Source: Archaeoglobi archaeon JdFR-42 (lineage in GTDB: Archaea > Halobacteriota > Archaeoglobi > Archaeoglobales > JdFR-42). From it: a DNA stretch of 64,000 nucleotides. The stretch's first letter is position 1. Every line of letters begins with the position of its first letter. Where the stretch lies: the NCBI GenBank assembly GCA_002010305.1, contig MTND01000027.1, positions 154,369 through 218,368 on the forward strand, given 5' to 3'. Below the pieces are notes generated by a model that saw only the letters and a program-made list of their open reading frames with translations, was not told the origin of the DNA and did no database searches. Of this stretch, positions 1 to 7,941 are shown piece after piece. Made by a program: the position numbers and the translations under genes.

Positions 1-1
1 G

Positions 2-1111
2 GCTGCAACTCTTGCGGATGTGGCCATAGCAAATTATCCTTTCACTACTATAGAACCTAATGTGGGTATTGCCCATGTGAAGACAGAATGTGTATGTAGA
101 CAACTTGATGTTGAATGCGAAAGATGTATAGAGGGGTGGAGATTCATACCAGTTGAATTAATCGATGTGGCTGGACTTGTTCCAGACGCCCACAAAGGTC
201 GTGGTCTTGGAAACGAATTTCTTGATACTCTGAGACAGGCTGAGGCCATCATTCATGTGGTTGATGCATCTGGCTCAACTGATCCAGATGGAAATGAGGT
301 GGGGATCGGTACTCATGATCCTCTGAATGATATCGAATTTTTGAAAAAAGAGCTCACAATGTGGATATATGGCTTGCTAAAAAAACACTGGGAGAGAATA
401 ACCAGAAGGATCCAGCTAGAAAAGGCTTTACCCCATAGACTTATCTCTGAACAACTGTTAGGTGCCGGAATTTCAGAATATCATGCAAAATCTGCCCTAA
501 TGGCCATACATAAGGACATATCAAAGTATACTGACGAAGATCTCCGTGAACTCTCTCAAGTTCTGATGGAGACCAGTAGAAAGATTGTGGTGGCTGCAAA
601 TAAGGCAGACATAGCTCCCAGAGATAACATCAATAGGCTTCTAGATCTTGGAGACCACGTAGTTGCTACATCCGGAGTCTTTGAATATGCTCTAAGAATG
701 GCTGCAAAAAATGGGTTTATATCATATATCCCAGGAGAGAAAGATTTTAAAATACTTAAAAAACTGAATGATAGGCAAGCTGAAGTTCTTGACAAAATAA
801 AAATATTTCTTGATGAATTTGGCTCTACAGGAGTTCAGAAAGTTATCAATAAAGTAGTTTTCGAAGAACTGAGTTATATAGTTGTATATCCAGTAGAAGA
901 CGAAAATAAATACACAGATTCAAATGGTCAAGTCCTCCCAGATGCATTTCTGCTGAAAGAGGGGGCAACTCCCAGAGACCTAGCAGCTAAAGTTCATACA
1001 GATCTGGAAAAACATTTTTTGTATGCTGTAGATGCAAAAACCAGGATGAGAGTATCAGAGGACTATCACCTCCAGCATAATGATGTAATAAAAATAGTGG
1101 CTACCGTCTGA
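2..1111 (+). CDS. YchF/Obg-type GTPase (5'-truncated by window edge)
   Basis: Ribosome-associated P-loop GTPase (ATPase in some members) of the YchF branch of the Obg family. The reading frame is open from base 2, and the translation before the track's GTG (AATLADVA) continues the family's switch I region ANYPFTTIEPN, so the true start and the Walker A/G1 motif lie upstream of the window. G3 is seen as DVAGLVPDAHKG and G4 as NKAD. The C-terminal ~90 residues form a TGS domain. The Cys-rich insert CVCRQLDVECERC after switch I is typical of archaeal members. The family is about 390-400 residues, so only ~25-30 residues are missing. It acts in the cytoplasm in translation and stress control. The 76-bp gap to the FmdE-like gene suggests a separate or loosely coupled transcript. 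Confidence 0.93.
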   Translation, partial: AATLADVAIANYPFTTIEPNVGIAHVKTECVCRQLDVECERCIEGWRFIPVELIDVAGLVPDAHKGRGLGNEFLDTLRQAEAIIHVVDASGSTDPDGNEVGIGTHDPLNDIEFLKKELTMWIYGLLKKHWERITRRIQLEKALPHRLISEQLLGAGISEYHAKSALMAIHKDISKYTDEDLRELSQVLMETSRKIVVAANKADIAPRDNINRLLDLGDHVVATSGVFEYALRMAAKNGFISYIPGEKDFKILKKLNDRQAEVLDKIKIFLDEFGSTGVQKVINKVVFEELSYIVVYPVEDENKYTDSNGQVLPDAFLLKEGATPRDLAAKVHTDLEKHFLYAVDAKTRMRVSEDYHLQHNDVIKIVATV

Positions 1112-1187
1112 ATGTATATCCGTTTCACGTCTATCTACTTCTACGCTAATCGCAATCCTTTCATATGATGGTCGAAGACGTCAAACT

Positions 1188-1748
1188 ATGAGTTTAGAAG
1201 AATACATAAATGATCCAGAATTGGAAGAAGTAGTGAATTTTCACGGTCATTTATGCTTTGGACTGGCTCTAGGCTTCAAAGTTGCTCATATTGCCAGAGA
1301 GGAGTTTCCAAGACCTGAAGACGAAGAGATCGTATGTATTGTGGAAAACAATTCTTGTGCTGTAGACGCAATTCAGTATATTATGGGTTGCACATTTGGA
1401 AAAGGGAATCTGGTTTTCAGAGATTACGGCAAACACGCTTACACCTTTATCAACCGGGTCAACAAACAAGCTATCAGAATATCACTGGCAGGTGATATAT
1501 CCAAGAAACTGAATGGGCTGAAAAAGAATGAAGTTATAGAGTACATCCTAAATAATCCCAAAGTGTTCCTTAAAATAGAAAGGTTCAAAGATTTTTCTGA
1601 CATCCCTCCTGAAGCAAGAATTCATACTTCAGTGGAGTGTGAGGAATGCAGAGAACCAGTGATGGAAACACGAGCACGGGTACTTGAAGGGAGAATCCTA
1701 TGCATACCATGTTTTAACAGACTCCTTAATACCCTTTTGAAAAAATAG
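1188..1748 (+). CDS. FmdE-domain protein with C-terminal zinc finger
   Basis: The N-terminal ~130 residues match the FmdE family (named for a subunit co-purifying with molybdenum formylmethanofuran dehydrogenase). The hallmark NFHGHLCFGLALG contains the conserved His and Cys, and a second Cys lies in NNSCAVDAIQ. The last ~45 residues carry CEECREP...CIPCF, a DksA/TraR-like four-Cys zinc finger common in archaeal FmdE proteins. Many FmdE proteins outside methanogens sit near molybdenum or tungsten enzymes, and none of their exact functions is settled. No other Fmd/Fwd subunit is in the window, so a role in methanogenesis is not supported. The start is the ATG at 1188. Confidence 0.82.
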   Translation: MSLEEYINDPELEEVVNFHGHLCFGLALGFKVAHIAREEFPRPEDEEIVCIVENNSCAVDAIQYIMGCTFGKGNLVFRDYGKHAYTFINRVNKQAIRISLAGDISKKLNGLKKNEVIEYILNNPKVFLKIERFKDFSDIPPEARIHTSVECEECREPVMETRARVLEGRILCIPCFNRLLNTLLKK

Positions 1749-1772
1749 AGAAAAGGTATTATTATATTGAGT

Positions 1773-1794
1773 CCGACGCCATAGCTGGTGTCGG
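1773..1794 (+). promoter_or_regulatory. Hairpin covering the ribosome binding site of fumarase alpha
   Basis: CCGACGCC and GGTGTCGG form an 8-bp stem (one G-U pair) around the loop ATAGCT. The 3' arm contains the GGTG Shine-Dalgarno core, and the stem ends 2 nt before the ATG at 1797. This is seen in the sequence. That it controls translation is inference. Confidence 0.45.
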
Positions 1795-1796
1795 TT

Positions 1797-2618
1797 ATGA
1801 TCACATACAATGCTGTAGTAAATAAGATTGTAGAGCTTTTCCACAAGGCTGAGACTGAGCTTCCAGATGATGTGGTCAGAGCTATCGAAAAGGCTCTCGA
1901 AAGAGAGGAGAACGAGATGGCTCAACGCCAACTTGAAGCAATCTTAAGAAACATAGAAGTTGCGAAAACCAAAAAAATTCCGATTTGCCAAGATACAGGA
2001 ATTCCAATCATATTCCTTGAAATAGGGATGGATGTAACTCTAGATTTTGATCTCAAATCAGCTATTGAAGAGGGTGTTAAAAAGGCAACAGAACTCATAC
2101 CACTTAGACCAAATGCTGTCCATCCGCTAACTCGCGAAAATCCTGGGACTAACATAGGAGTGGGTATTCCCGATATCCATTGTGAATTTGTAGAAGGAGA
2201 CCATATACAAATTACAGTAGCACCCAAGGGGGCAGGTTCAGAAAATATGAGTCGATTGCGAATGTTCAATCCATCAGAAGCTGGTGAAATAAAGAAATTT
2301 GTAGTAGAAACGGTAAAAAACGCTATGGGAAAACCGTGTCCACCCACAATAGTTGGAGTTGGGATCGGTGGTAGCTTTGATAAATGTGCAAGACTTGCAA
2401 AAAAAGCAGCCTTCAAAGTTCTTGGAACGCCTTCAGAGTATGAGGCTGAACTTTTGGAAGCGATAAACTCTCTTGGCATTGGACCTATGGGGTTAGGTGG
2501 AAGAACAACTTCTCTTGCTGTAAATGTGGAAATGGCCTATTGTCATACAGCATCGTTGCCTGTTGCAGTTAATATCCAGTGCTGGGCCTCGAGACGAGCT
2601 TCAGGAGTTTTGAGGTGA
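1797..2618 (+). CDS. fumA: Fumarate hydratase class I, alpha subunit
   Basis: Alpha chain of the two-subunit, oxygen-sensitive [4Fe-4S] class I fumarase (fumarate + H2O to L-malate; L-tartrate dehydratase is the close alternative). It shows the family's CQDTGIP motif and two further conserved Cys positions (GKPCPPTIVGVGIGG and MAYCHTASLPVAVN) that can ligate the cluster. Its 273 residues match the ~280 expected of archaeal alpha chains. The track starts at GTG 1788. I prefer ATG 1797, because GGTG lies 6 nt before it and GTG 1788 sits within that Shine-Dalgarno and hairpin. The stop is 4 nt before the beta-subunit ATG, so the two are one operon. Fumarase rather than tartrate dehydratase is inferred from the central-metabolism setting. 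Confidence 0.9.
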   Translation: MITYNAVVNKIVELFHKAETELPDDVVRAIEKALEREENEMAQRQLEAILRNIEVAKTKKIPICQDTGIPIIFLEIGMDVTLDFDLKSAIEEGVKKATELIPLRPNAVHPLTRENPGTNIGVGIPDIHCEFVEGDHIQITVAPKGAGSENMSRLRMFNPSEAGEIKKFVVETVKNAMGKPCPPTIVGVGIGGSFDKCARLAKKAAFKVLGTPSEYEAELLEAINSLGIGPMGLGGRTTSLAVNVEMAYCHTASLPVAVNIQCWASRRASGVLR

Positions 2619-2622
2619 TTAG

Positions 2623-3204
2623 ATGAAATATCAGTTTAATACCCCTCTTTCAAAGGAAGACATAATGGAATTGAATGTAGGAGATGAAGTATATCTCTCC
2701 GGGATAATTTATACTGCACGGGACAAAGCCCACATGAGAATTATGGAATATAGAAAAGAGAGTAAAAAGATTCCGTTTTCACTGGAAAACCAGGTAATTT
2801 ACCACTGCGGACCCCTCGTAAAAAAATTGGACAGTAAATGGAAAGTAGTAGCAGCAGGACCCACAACCAGTGCAAGGATGAACAGAGCCGCTGTTCCATT
2901 GTTACAGAACTTCGATGTGAGAGCACTTATTGGAAAAGGGGGAATGGATGGTAAAGTAACTGAAGCAATGCGAGAAAAATGTGTCTATCTAGCTTATACT
3001 GGAGGGTGTGCTGCCACTGCCGCCGAAACAATAACTTCAGTAAAGGACGTAATCTGGCTTGATCTGGGAGTGCCCGAAGCAGTATGGGTTCTTGAGGTGG
3101 AGAAGTTTGGCCCTCTACTGGTTGGTATTGATGCTCATGGGAACAGTATTTTCAGTAAAGTTGAGGAAGAAGTGAACAAACATTTTAGTGATATGTTTCC
3201 CTAG
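2623..3204 (+). CDS. fumB: Fumarate hydratase class I, beta subunit
   Basis: Beta chain partner of the preceding gene. The swivelling domain is marked by NVGDEVYLSGIIYTARDKAH near the N-terminus and by GPTTSARMN and LIGKGGMDG in the centre, where the substrate-binding residues of class I hydro-lyases lie. The 193 residues fit the family. The start at ATG 2623 is fixed by a strong GAGGTGAT Shine-Dalgarno overlapping the alpha-subunit stop codon, which implies translational coupling. The product acts in the cytoplasm in the C4-acid branch of the TCA cycle, downstream of the succinyl-CoA that the mutase at 12.7-14.8 kb could make. Confidence 0.9.
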   Translation: MKYQFNTPLSKEDIMELNVGDEVYLSGIIYTARDKAHMRIMEYRKESKKIPFSLENQVIYHCGPLVKKLDSKWKVVAAGPTTSARMNRAAVPLLQNFDVRALIGKGGMDGKVTEAMREKCVYLAYTGGCAATAAETITSVKDVIWLDLGVPEAVWVLEVEKFGPLLVGIDAHGNSIFSKVEEEVNKHFSDMFP

Positions 3205-3228
3205 TGACTCCTTAACTCTCCATATTTT

Positions 3229-3657
3229 TTATTCCGGATCTTTCAGGAAGTGTAGCTTTTTCTGCCTGGACACGCCAACCAGTTCAAATACATCGATGCT
3301 TTTTTCATACATCAAGTCTTCATCTATCTTGAAATTCCCTTTTTTGGTGGGTTTAAGATCCTCTACATCGATAAATCTCCATTCCTTATAATCCAGTCTG
3401 AATCCAACAAAAGGCATAGCCCCAAAACTCGCTGAAAACTCCTTAAGGGCGTTTACCTCATCGTCAGAGAGGTATATTGGAAACTCCTTCCTTCCTTTAA
3501 CTTCAATGGCCATGTATCTCCTGCCATTTCCTGCAATGATATCTGGCAAAGGTCTTTTTGTGGCAGCACCAGATGATGGCACGCGAATAGCTGGGCACTG
3601 AAGGTCCCATAACAGGTTGACCAGCTCCCTTTCGATCCTTGACCCTTTTTTCTTCAT
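3229..3657 (-). CDS. hjc: Holliday junction resolvase Hjc
   Basis: Archaeal Hjc nuclease of the PD-(D/E)XK superfamily, which cuts four-way DNA junctions during recombination and repair. The order of motifs is diagnostic: KGSRIERELVNLL at the N-terminus (catalytic Glu), RVPSSG, PDIIAG (catalytic Asp) and AIEVKG (E-x-K). The 142 residues match the family (~125-145). It is convergent with fumB (24-bp gap) and divergent from the aldolase gene, whose ATG is about 50 bp away, so the two divergent promoters must share this short space. Confidence 0.93.
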   Translation of the reverse strand: MKKKGSRIERELVNLLWDLQCPAIRVPSSGAATKRPLPDIIAGNGRRYMAIEVKGRKEFPIYLSDDEVNALKEFSASFGAMPFVGFRLDYKEWRFIDVEDLKPTKKGNFKIDEDLMYEKSIDVFELVGVSRQKKLHFLKDPE

Positions 3658-3679
3658 TCATTATTTTGAATGGGGTTAC

Positions 3680-3688
3680 TTTAATATA
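3680..3688 (+). promoter_or_regulatory. TATA box of class II aldolase gene
   Basis: TTTAATATA is centred 26 nt before ATG 3710, so transcription should start at or next to the start codon (leaderless mRNA). Confidence 0.6.
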
Positions 3689-3709
3689 GTCTTTCTCAAA
3701 TCATCCCTC

Positions 3710-4252
3710 ATGAACTTGGTGCAACAGTTGATATGCTGTGGTAAAGAGATGGTTCGATATTCCTTGGTGGCTGGAGCAAGTGGGAACATCAGTGCACATA
3801 GAGATCAAAAAATTATCATTACTCGAAAGGGAGCATTTTTAGGTTCTCTGTCACCAGAAGATTTCGTGAAGGTAGATTTTCATGGGAGCGATCCGAGAGC
3901 ATCCAGAGATCTAGTAATCCACCGAACGATATATGAGACAATTGACACCAAGTTCATACTTCACAGTCACGGCATTAAAACTATAGTTGTTTCTTTTTTG
4001 GTAGATACTTTCGAGCCAATTGACCTTGAAGGGAGATACGTTCTTGGGGCAGTTCCTGTAGTAGAAGGAGAATATGATGTAGAGCGTCTTTCTAAGAACA
4101 TTGCAGAAAAAATTTCAGAGAGTGAAGTCGTTGTAGTAAAAGGACATGGTGCCTACGCCTGTGGAGATGATCCCTTAGAGGCTCTTGCCAGATTGGTTAC
4201 TCTCGATCAGAGTTGTAAGATTTTTTATGATTATATGATTCTCACTAAATAG
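3710..4252 (+). CDS. Class II aldolase / adducin-family sugar-phosphate aldolase
   Basis: Zinc-dependent class II aldolase of the FucA/AraD/MtnB superfamily, which cleaves or forms phosphorylated or deoxy sugars to DHAP or related carbonyls. Visible features are the phosphate loop ASGNISAH, the zinc-binding HSHG, and KGHGAYACG with the third metal His region. The 180 residues from ATG 3710 fit archaeal FucA-like enzymes. The track begins at 3617, but those residues overlap the divergent hjc 5' region and are not aldolase-like, and the TATA box at 3680-3688 sits inside them. Known archaeal relatives act on L-fuculose-1-phosphate or lactaldehyde/DHAP. The substrate cannot be fixed here. Confidence 0.82.
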   Translation: MNLVQQLICCGKEMVRYSLVAGASGNISAHRDQKIIITRKGAFLGSLSPEDFVKVDFHGSDPRASRDLVIHRTIYETIDTKFILHSHGIKTIVVSFLVDTFEPIDLEGRYVLGAVPVVEGEYDVERLSKNIAEKISESEVVVVKGHGAYACGDDPLEALARLVTLDQSCKIFYDYMILTK

Positions 4253-4286
4253 TGTCCAATTAATTAATTATTTTGTATTAAAATTC

Positions 4287-4294
4287 TTATATAT
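4287..4294 (+). promoter_or_regulatory. TATA box before a tiny Cys-rich ORF
   Basis: TTATATAT lies about 32 nt before ATG 4323 and would place a transcription start a few bases before that codon. Confidence 0.45.
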
Positions 4295-4322
4295 TCGTTC
4301 ATAACAGAAACATTTATGTAGT

Positions 4323-4493
4323 ATGATTATTGTAGTAATAATGGTGGTAATAATAATGATGAAATGTTTTGGTACCCAAGCCTTTAAGATAGGAGATTAC
4401 AAATGTACACTATGTCCCATGTACACTGAATGCAAGAGAGTCTTTGGTACACCATCATCTAATATATGGGCAAGCTCTCCGGGTTTGAAATAA
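4323..4493 (+). CDS. Small Cys-cluster protein (56 aa, below ORF-track cutoff)
   Basis: I do not recognise this protein. The ORF reads a hydrophobic run (MIIVVIMVVIIMM), then KCFGTQ, CTLCP, TECKR and a short tail. This gives four cysteines in a C-x12-C-x2-C-x6-C pattern that could bind zinc or an Fe-S cluster. A TATA box 32 nt upstream supports transcription from just before ATG 4323. An alternative start at ATG 4356 or 4359 has GGTGGT upstream and would drop the hydrophobic stretch, leaving a ~43-residue soluble Cys protein. The low-complexity GTAGTAATAATGGTGGTAAT run encodes the hydrophobic part and could be chance. The rest of the gap (4494-4785) shows no gene. Confidence 0.42.
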   Translation: MIIVVIMVVIIMMKCFGTQAFKIGDYKCTLCPMYTECKRVFGTPSSNIWASSPGLK

Positions 4494-4785
4494 TGGAATA
4501 TAAAGCTATCCGCCAGTTGCAATAAAACTACTCTGTTAGATTTTGAGATTATCGGTAGATCCAACAATAGTTATAAGCCAAAACTAGCCTTACCGTTAGT
4601 CATATTTTGGGTCCAATGACTATATCCAATTTGCAAAAAAGATTGTTTCCAACGTTTTTGTTTCTGCTATCTTTGAGACTATGAGCGATTTTGTTCGAGG
4701 ACTTTTTAGTTTACGTATACCTTATCTGAAACATATGCTAGCATCAATGGGAATTGTACAAAAAAGAAGAGTCTCTACAAAAGAA

Positions 4786-6093
4786 TCAACTGGTATCTCT
4801 AAGATCAATAACTCGCTTGGCTTTTATACCATCTCTTGGAATCGTTCCTGGATCAACAATTCTGACTTTTGGAGTATATCCTGTAATGGCCTTTATTTCC
4901 TTAGTATAATGCCTTATAAGTTCCGTTTTTTCTTTATTCGAGAGTTTCTTAAGGGATTCCACTTCCACCGTCATCGTGTCCAGATACCCTTTCTTTTCAA
5001 CAATTATTCTATAATTGACTCCACTCTCCTGGTGTCTCATGAGAGCTTCTTCGATCTGACTGGGAAAGATATTGGTACCACTCACAATTATCATATCATC
5101 GGTTCTTCCTATAATCGTCGAATGCTTTATATGGGTCCTCCCACACTCACACTCTTTTGTATCATACAAGAAGGCCAAATCTCTAGTTCTGTATCTTAGA
5201 ATAGGCATCGACTCTTTAGTCAATGTGGATATTACAAGTTCCCCTTTCTCCTCCAGCTCAATTGGTTCACCTGTTTTTGGATCCACACACTCAACCAAGA
5301 AGTGATCTTCCCAGAGGTGAAGACCATCATGCTGGTCACAATCTGTTGAAACTCCGGGACCGCACATTTCGCTCAGTCCATATACGTTATGAGCATCCAT
5401 ATCCCATAAATCATTCATTTTCTTTCTCAACCCTTCAGTGAAGGTTTCTGCTCCAAATAATCCAGCTCTTACTTCGAGATCTTTTGAAGGATCTATTCCC
5501 ATCTCCATGGCTACTTTAGCCAGATGCAGTCCATAAGAGATAACACCAGACATGAAAGTGGTTCCATAATCCTTCATAAGAGTAATCTGACGGTTGGACT
5601 CTCCTCCACTACTTGGAACTATTAAGGCTCCTATTTTCCTCGCACCATAGTGAAATCCAAAGGCTCCAGTGAACAGCCCATAGGGTATTGGATTCTGAAA
5701 TATGTCCTTTTTCGATAAACCAGACATGGCTAGACAGCGGGCCATAACCTCGCCCCATACATCGATGTCGTTCAGAGTATATACTACCGTGGTGGGTTTT
5801 CCCGTAGTACCTGAAGAAGCATGAAGCTCCACTAGCTCTTCCATTGGAACCGCTAGAAGGCCAAAAGGATAGTTTTTCCTTAGATCCTCCTTTTCCATAA
5901 AAGGCAACTTTCTTACATCCTGAAGCGTTTTTATATCTTCAGGTTTAACACCCATTTCCTTCATCTTCCTGCGATAGTATGCTACATTCTCATATACTCG
6001 ATGGACGGTATTCTTTAACCTTTCAAGCTGAATGGCTTCGATTTTTTTTCTATCTAACGTCTCTATTTTTTCATTGAACATGTAATCCTTCAC
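4786..6093 (-). CDS. paaK: Phenylacetate-CoA ligase-like AMP-forming acyl-CoA synthetase
   Basis: ANL-superfamily ligase of the PaaK branch, which makes an aryl- or acyl-CoA from acid + ATP + CoA. The P-loop SSGTTGKPTTVVYT, the adenylate motif YGLSEM, the hinge-region RYRTRDLAFL and the C-terminal lid GTIPRDGIKAKR (catalytic Lys region) are all visible. Length (~435 residues) is right for PaaK (430-440). It is the last gene of the AOR operon, 18 nt after the MoaD-synthetase fusion. The track's GTG 6102 is inside GGAGGTG; GTG 6093, 6 nt after that Shine-Dalgarno, is the better start. A T-rich stretch follows the stop. An aromatic or phenylacetate-like acid produced or used by the AOR is a reasonable substrate guess. 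Confidence 0.86.
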   Translation of the reverse strand: MKDYMFNEKIETLDRKKIEAIQLERLKNTVHRVYENVAYYRRKMKEMGVKPEDIKTLQDVRKLPFMEKEDLRKNYPFGLLAVPMEELVELHASSGTTGKPTTVVYTLNDIDVWGEVMARCLAMSGLSKKDIFQNPIPYGLFTGAFGFHYGARKIGALIVPSSGGESNRQITLMKDYGTTFMSGVISYGLHLAKVAMEMGIDPSKDLEVRAGLFGAETFTEGLRKKMNDLWDMDAHNVYGLSEMCGPGVSTDCDQHDGLHLWEDHFLVECVDPKTGEPIELEEKGELVISTLTKESMPILRYRTRDLAFLYDTKECECGRTHIKHSTIIGRTDDMIIVSGTNIFPSQIEEALMRHQESGVNYRIIVEKKGYLDTMTVEVESLKKLSNKEKTELIRHYTKEIKAITGYTPKVRIVDPGTIPRDGIKAKRVIDLRDTS

Positions 6094-6111
6094 AATATTC
6101 ACCTCCAGTTA

Positions 6112-7734
6112 CTATCCGAATAGCATCCAGTTCGCCCTAGTAACAAGATTCTTAAAAGCATAAGCACATCGTTCAGGGGAGCTCAATACAGGAATCTTAT
6201 TATCCCGAAAAATTTTATGTATAACAGGTGTATCAACAACATAGGCCACAACAGGTTTTCCATATTTCCTGCTGGCATTTACAAAGGCCTCTGCAAACTC
6301 TCTGGAGTCGAGACCCACATTTATGGCAATCACACCCCCAATGTACTCCAGAGACATAACTATATCCACACATCTACTATAATTGGAAAAGGGGGTTGCT
6401 GGAGTCATATCTAGCGGATTTGATAGGGCGGCAATTGGTGATGCAACTTCCTTTAATTGTTTTTTAGCTTCAGAATCGAATTCCGGGACTTTCAGGCCGA
6501 GTTCCTCGCATAGGTCACTGACAGCTACACTTGGTCCACCGCTTATGGTTATGATCCCTACACTGTCACAGGAAGGGAGTGGTTGGGTGGACAAAACTTG
6601 AGCAGTGTCAAGCATTTCATCCATATTTTTAAACAACAAAACCCTGCTCTGCCTACATGCAGCCTCAAAGATCCTGAACTCTCCTGCCATAGAACCTGTA
6701 TGAGACCTTGCAGCTCTTGTTCCTGCACCTGTTCTCCCTATTTTGTAAACAAGAACAGGTTTTCTAGAAGAAATACTTCTAGCAGTATCAATGAATTTCC
6801 TTCCATCTTTCAACCCTTCCATCAAAAGCATGATCACATCAGTTTTTTCATCTGAACCAAGAAACTCCATCATTTCTACGAAATCTACATCTACCATGTT
6901 GCCTATACTTACAAACCGACTTAATTTTAATAGAGAATTTCGTACATAATGTAAAGCTATCCCTCCAAAGGCACCACTTTGAGAGATAAAAGCCACATTT
7001 CCTTCATCCATAGGAACTTCCCAGAAATAACTGGCATTAATTTTCGTATGGGTGTCAAGGATACCCATACAATTTGGTCCAATAATTCTGACCCCTGATT
7101 CCTTTGCAATCTCGTACATCTTTTCCTGAACAGCACGACTTTCCTGACTCTCAACCTCTCCAAATCCAGCTGATAGGATAACACAGGCTTTAACTCCTTT
7201 CGCAACACAGTCGTTCAGAGCAGGGAGAACGTATTTCCCAGGAATGGATATTATAGCAAGATCCACCTCCCCTTCTATTTCAAGGATACTCTGATACACT
7301 CTGTATCCCAGTATTTCCTTTTCCTTTGGATGTATCGGATACACCTGGCCATCAAAACCAGAATCGATGATATTCTTAAAAAGAACGTACCCCAACTTCT
7401 CTTTGTTTCCTGTTGCACCAAAGACTGCTATTGATCTGGGATTGAAAAAATAGGAAAGAGGATTTTCCAATATTCCTCCTCCCATGGGAAAGGATATGGC
7501 CACTTCGTCTCCATGAGCCAGAATATGGTCTCTCTTTACTTCCTTTCCATTCACCACAAAAATAGCTTCTCTATACCCTTCTCGTTCAATAGCGTTCCTG
7601 AACTCTCTGCCATATTTAGAAAAAAGAACCTGAAGTAGATCTTCCACTGTAGAACCCCTTTCAAGATTGATTCTCTCTTCTCTTTTTCCGGTTACCTGAG
7701 AAAAATAACCGAGAAACCTCACGAAGACTATCAA
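6112..7734 (-). CDS. MoaD/ThiS-like domain fused to ADP-forming acyl-CoA synthetase alpha subunit
   Basis: Residues 1-~88 are a MoaD/ThiS ubiquitin-like sulfur-carrier fold (start IVFVRFLGYFSQVTGK, end EVAISFPMGGG). Residues ~92-540 are the alpha chain of NDP-forming acetyl/acyl-CoA synthetase: CoA-binding Rossmann domain (PRSIAVFGATG), GPNCMGI, ISQSGAFGG, and the phospho-His loop SHTGSMAG. The ~450-residue synthetase part matches archaeal ACD alpha. The ATP-grasp beta chain is absent from the protein and from this window. The frame is continuous, so this is a fusion rather than overlapping genes. The start is TTG 7734, preceded by AGGTGAG and 6 nt after the zinc-finger stop. A C-terminal diglycine normally must be free for thiocarboxylation, so the internal GGG is odd. 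Confidence 0.85.
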   Translation of the reverse strand: MIVFVRFLGYFSQVTGKREERINLERGSTVEDLLQVLFSKYGREFRNAIEREGYREAIFVVNGKEVKRDHILAHGDEVAISFPMGGGILENPLSYFFNPRSIAVFGATGNKEKLGYVLFKNIIDSGFDGQVYPIHPKEKEILGYRVYQSILEIEGEVDLAIISIPGKYVLPALNDCVAKGVKACVILSAGFGEVESQESRAVQEKMYEIAKESGVRIIGPNCMGILDTHTKINASYFWEVPMDEGNVAFISQSGAFGGIALHYVRNSLLKLSRFVSIGNMVDVDFVEMMEFLGSDEKTDVIMLLMEGLKDGRKFIDTARSISSRKPVLVYKIGRTGAGTRAARSHTGSMAGEFRIFEAACRQSRVLLFKNMDEMLDTAQVLSTQPLPSCDSVGIITISGGPSVAVSDLCEELGLKVPEFDSEAKKQLKEVASPIAALSNPLDMTPATPFSNYSRCVDIVMSLEYIGGVIAINVGLDSREFAEAFVNASRKYGKPVVAYVVDTPVIHKIFRDNKIPVLSSPERCAYAFKNLVTRANWMLFG

Positions 7735-7740
7735 CAGGTC

Positions 7741-7941
7741 TCACCTGCGAATAAAGGAAAATCTAAATCCTTTTCTGGCCTCCATCTCCTCTTTACTGAT
7801 TCCCAGACAGCGATTACAGAGGTTCTTTGACTTGTCAAAATGCAGATCACAGAAAGTTTTACGACACTTCCAGCATATGTTTACTCTGACATATGGCTGA
7901 GATAAATCGATCCTTTCCTTACAGGTCTTGCACAGAGGCAT
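7741..7941 (-). CDS. Small double zinc-finger protein
   Basis: A 66-residue protein with four metal-binding pairs (CKTC, CWKC, CDLH, CNRC), which suggests two interleaved zinc sites of a FYVE/AN1-like treble-clef type, followed by a basic tail. I do not recognise a named family. It starts on the base after the AOR stop codon and ends 6 nt before the fusion gene, so it is co-translated with them. Possible roles are assembly of the tungsten enzyme or bridging the AOR to its partner proteins, but nothing in the sequence decides this. Confidence 0.7.
   Translation of the reverse strand: MPLCKTCKERIDLSQPYVRVNICWKCRKTFCDLHFDKSKNLCNRCLGISKEEMEARKGFRFSFIRR

Noticed and set aside
1188-1748. FmdE-like gene as evidence for methanogenesis
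   Set aside because: FmdE domains are widespread in non-methanogens, and no other methanogenesis gene is in the window.
1922-2479. 185-residue ORF antisense to fumarase alpha
   Set aside because: Shadow ORF; the plus-strand frame has clear fumarase motifs.
3617-3709. N-terminal 31 residues of the aldolase ORF in the track
   Set aside because: They contain the gene's own TATA box and overlap the divergent hjc start, and they do not resemble the family. ATG 3710 is used.
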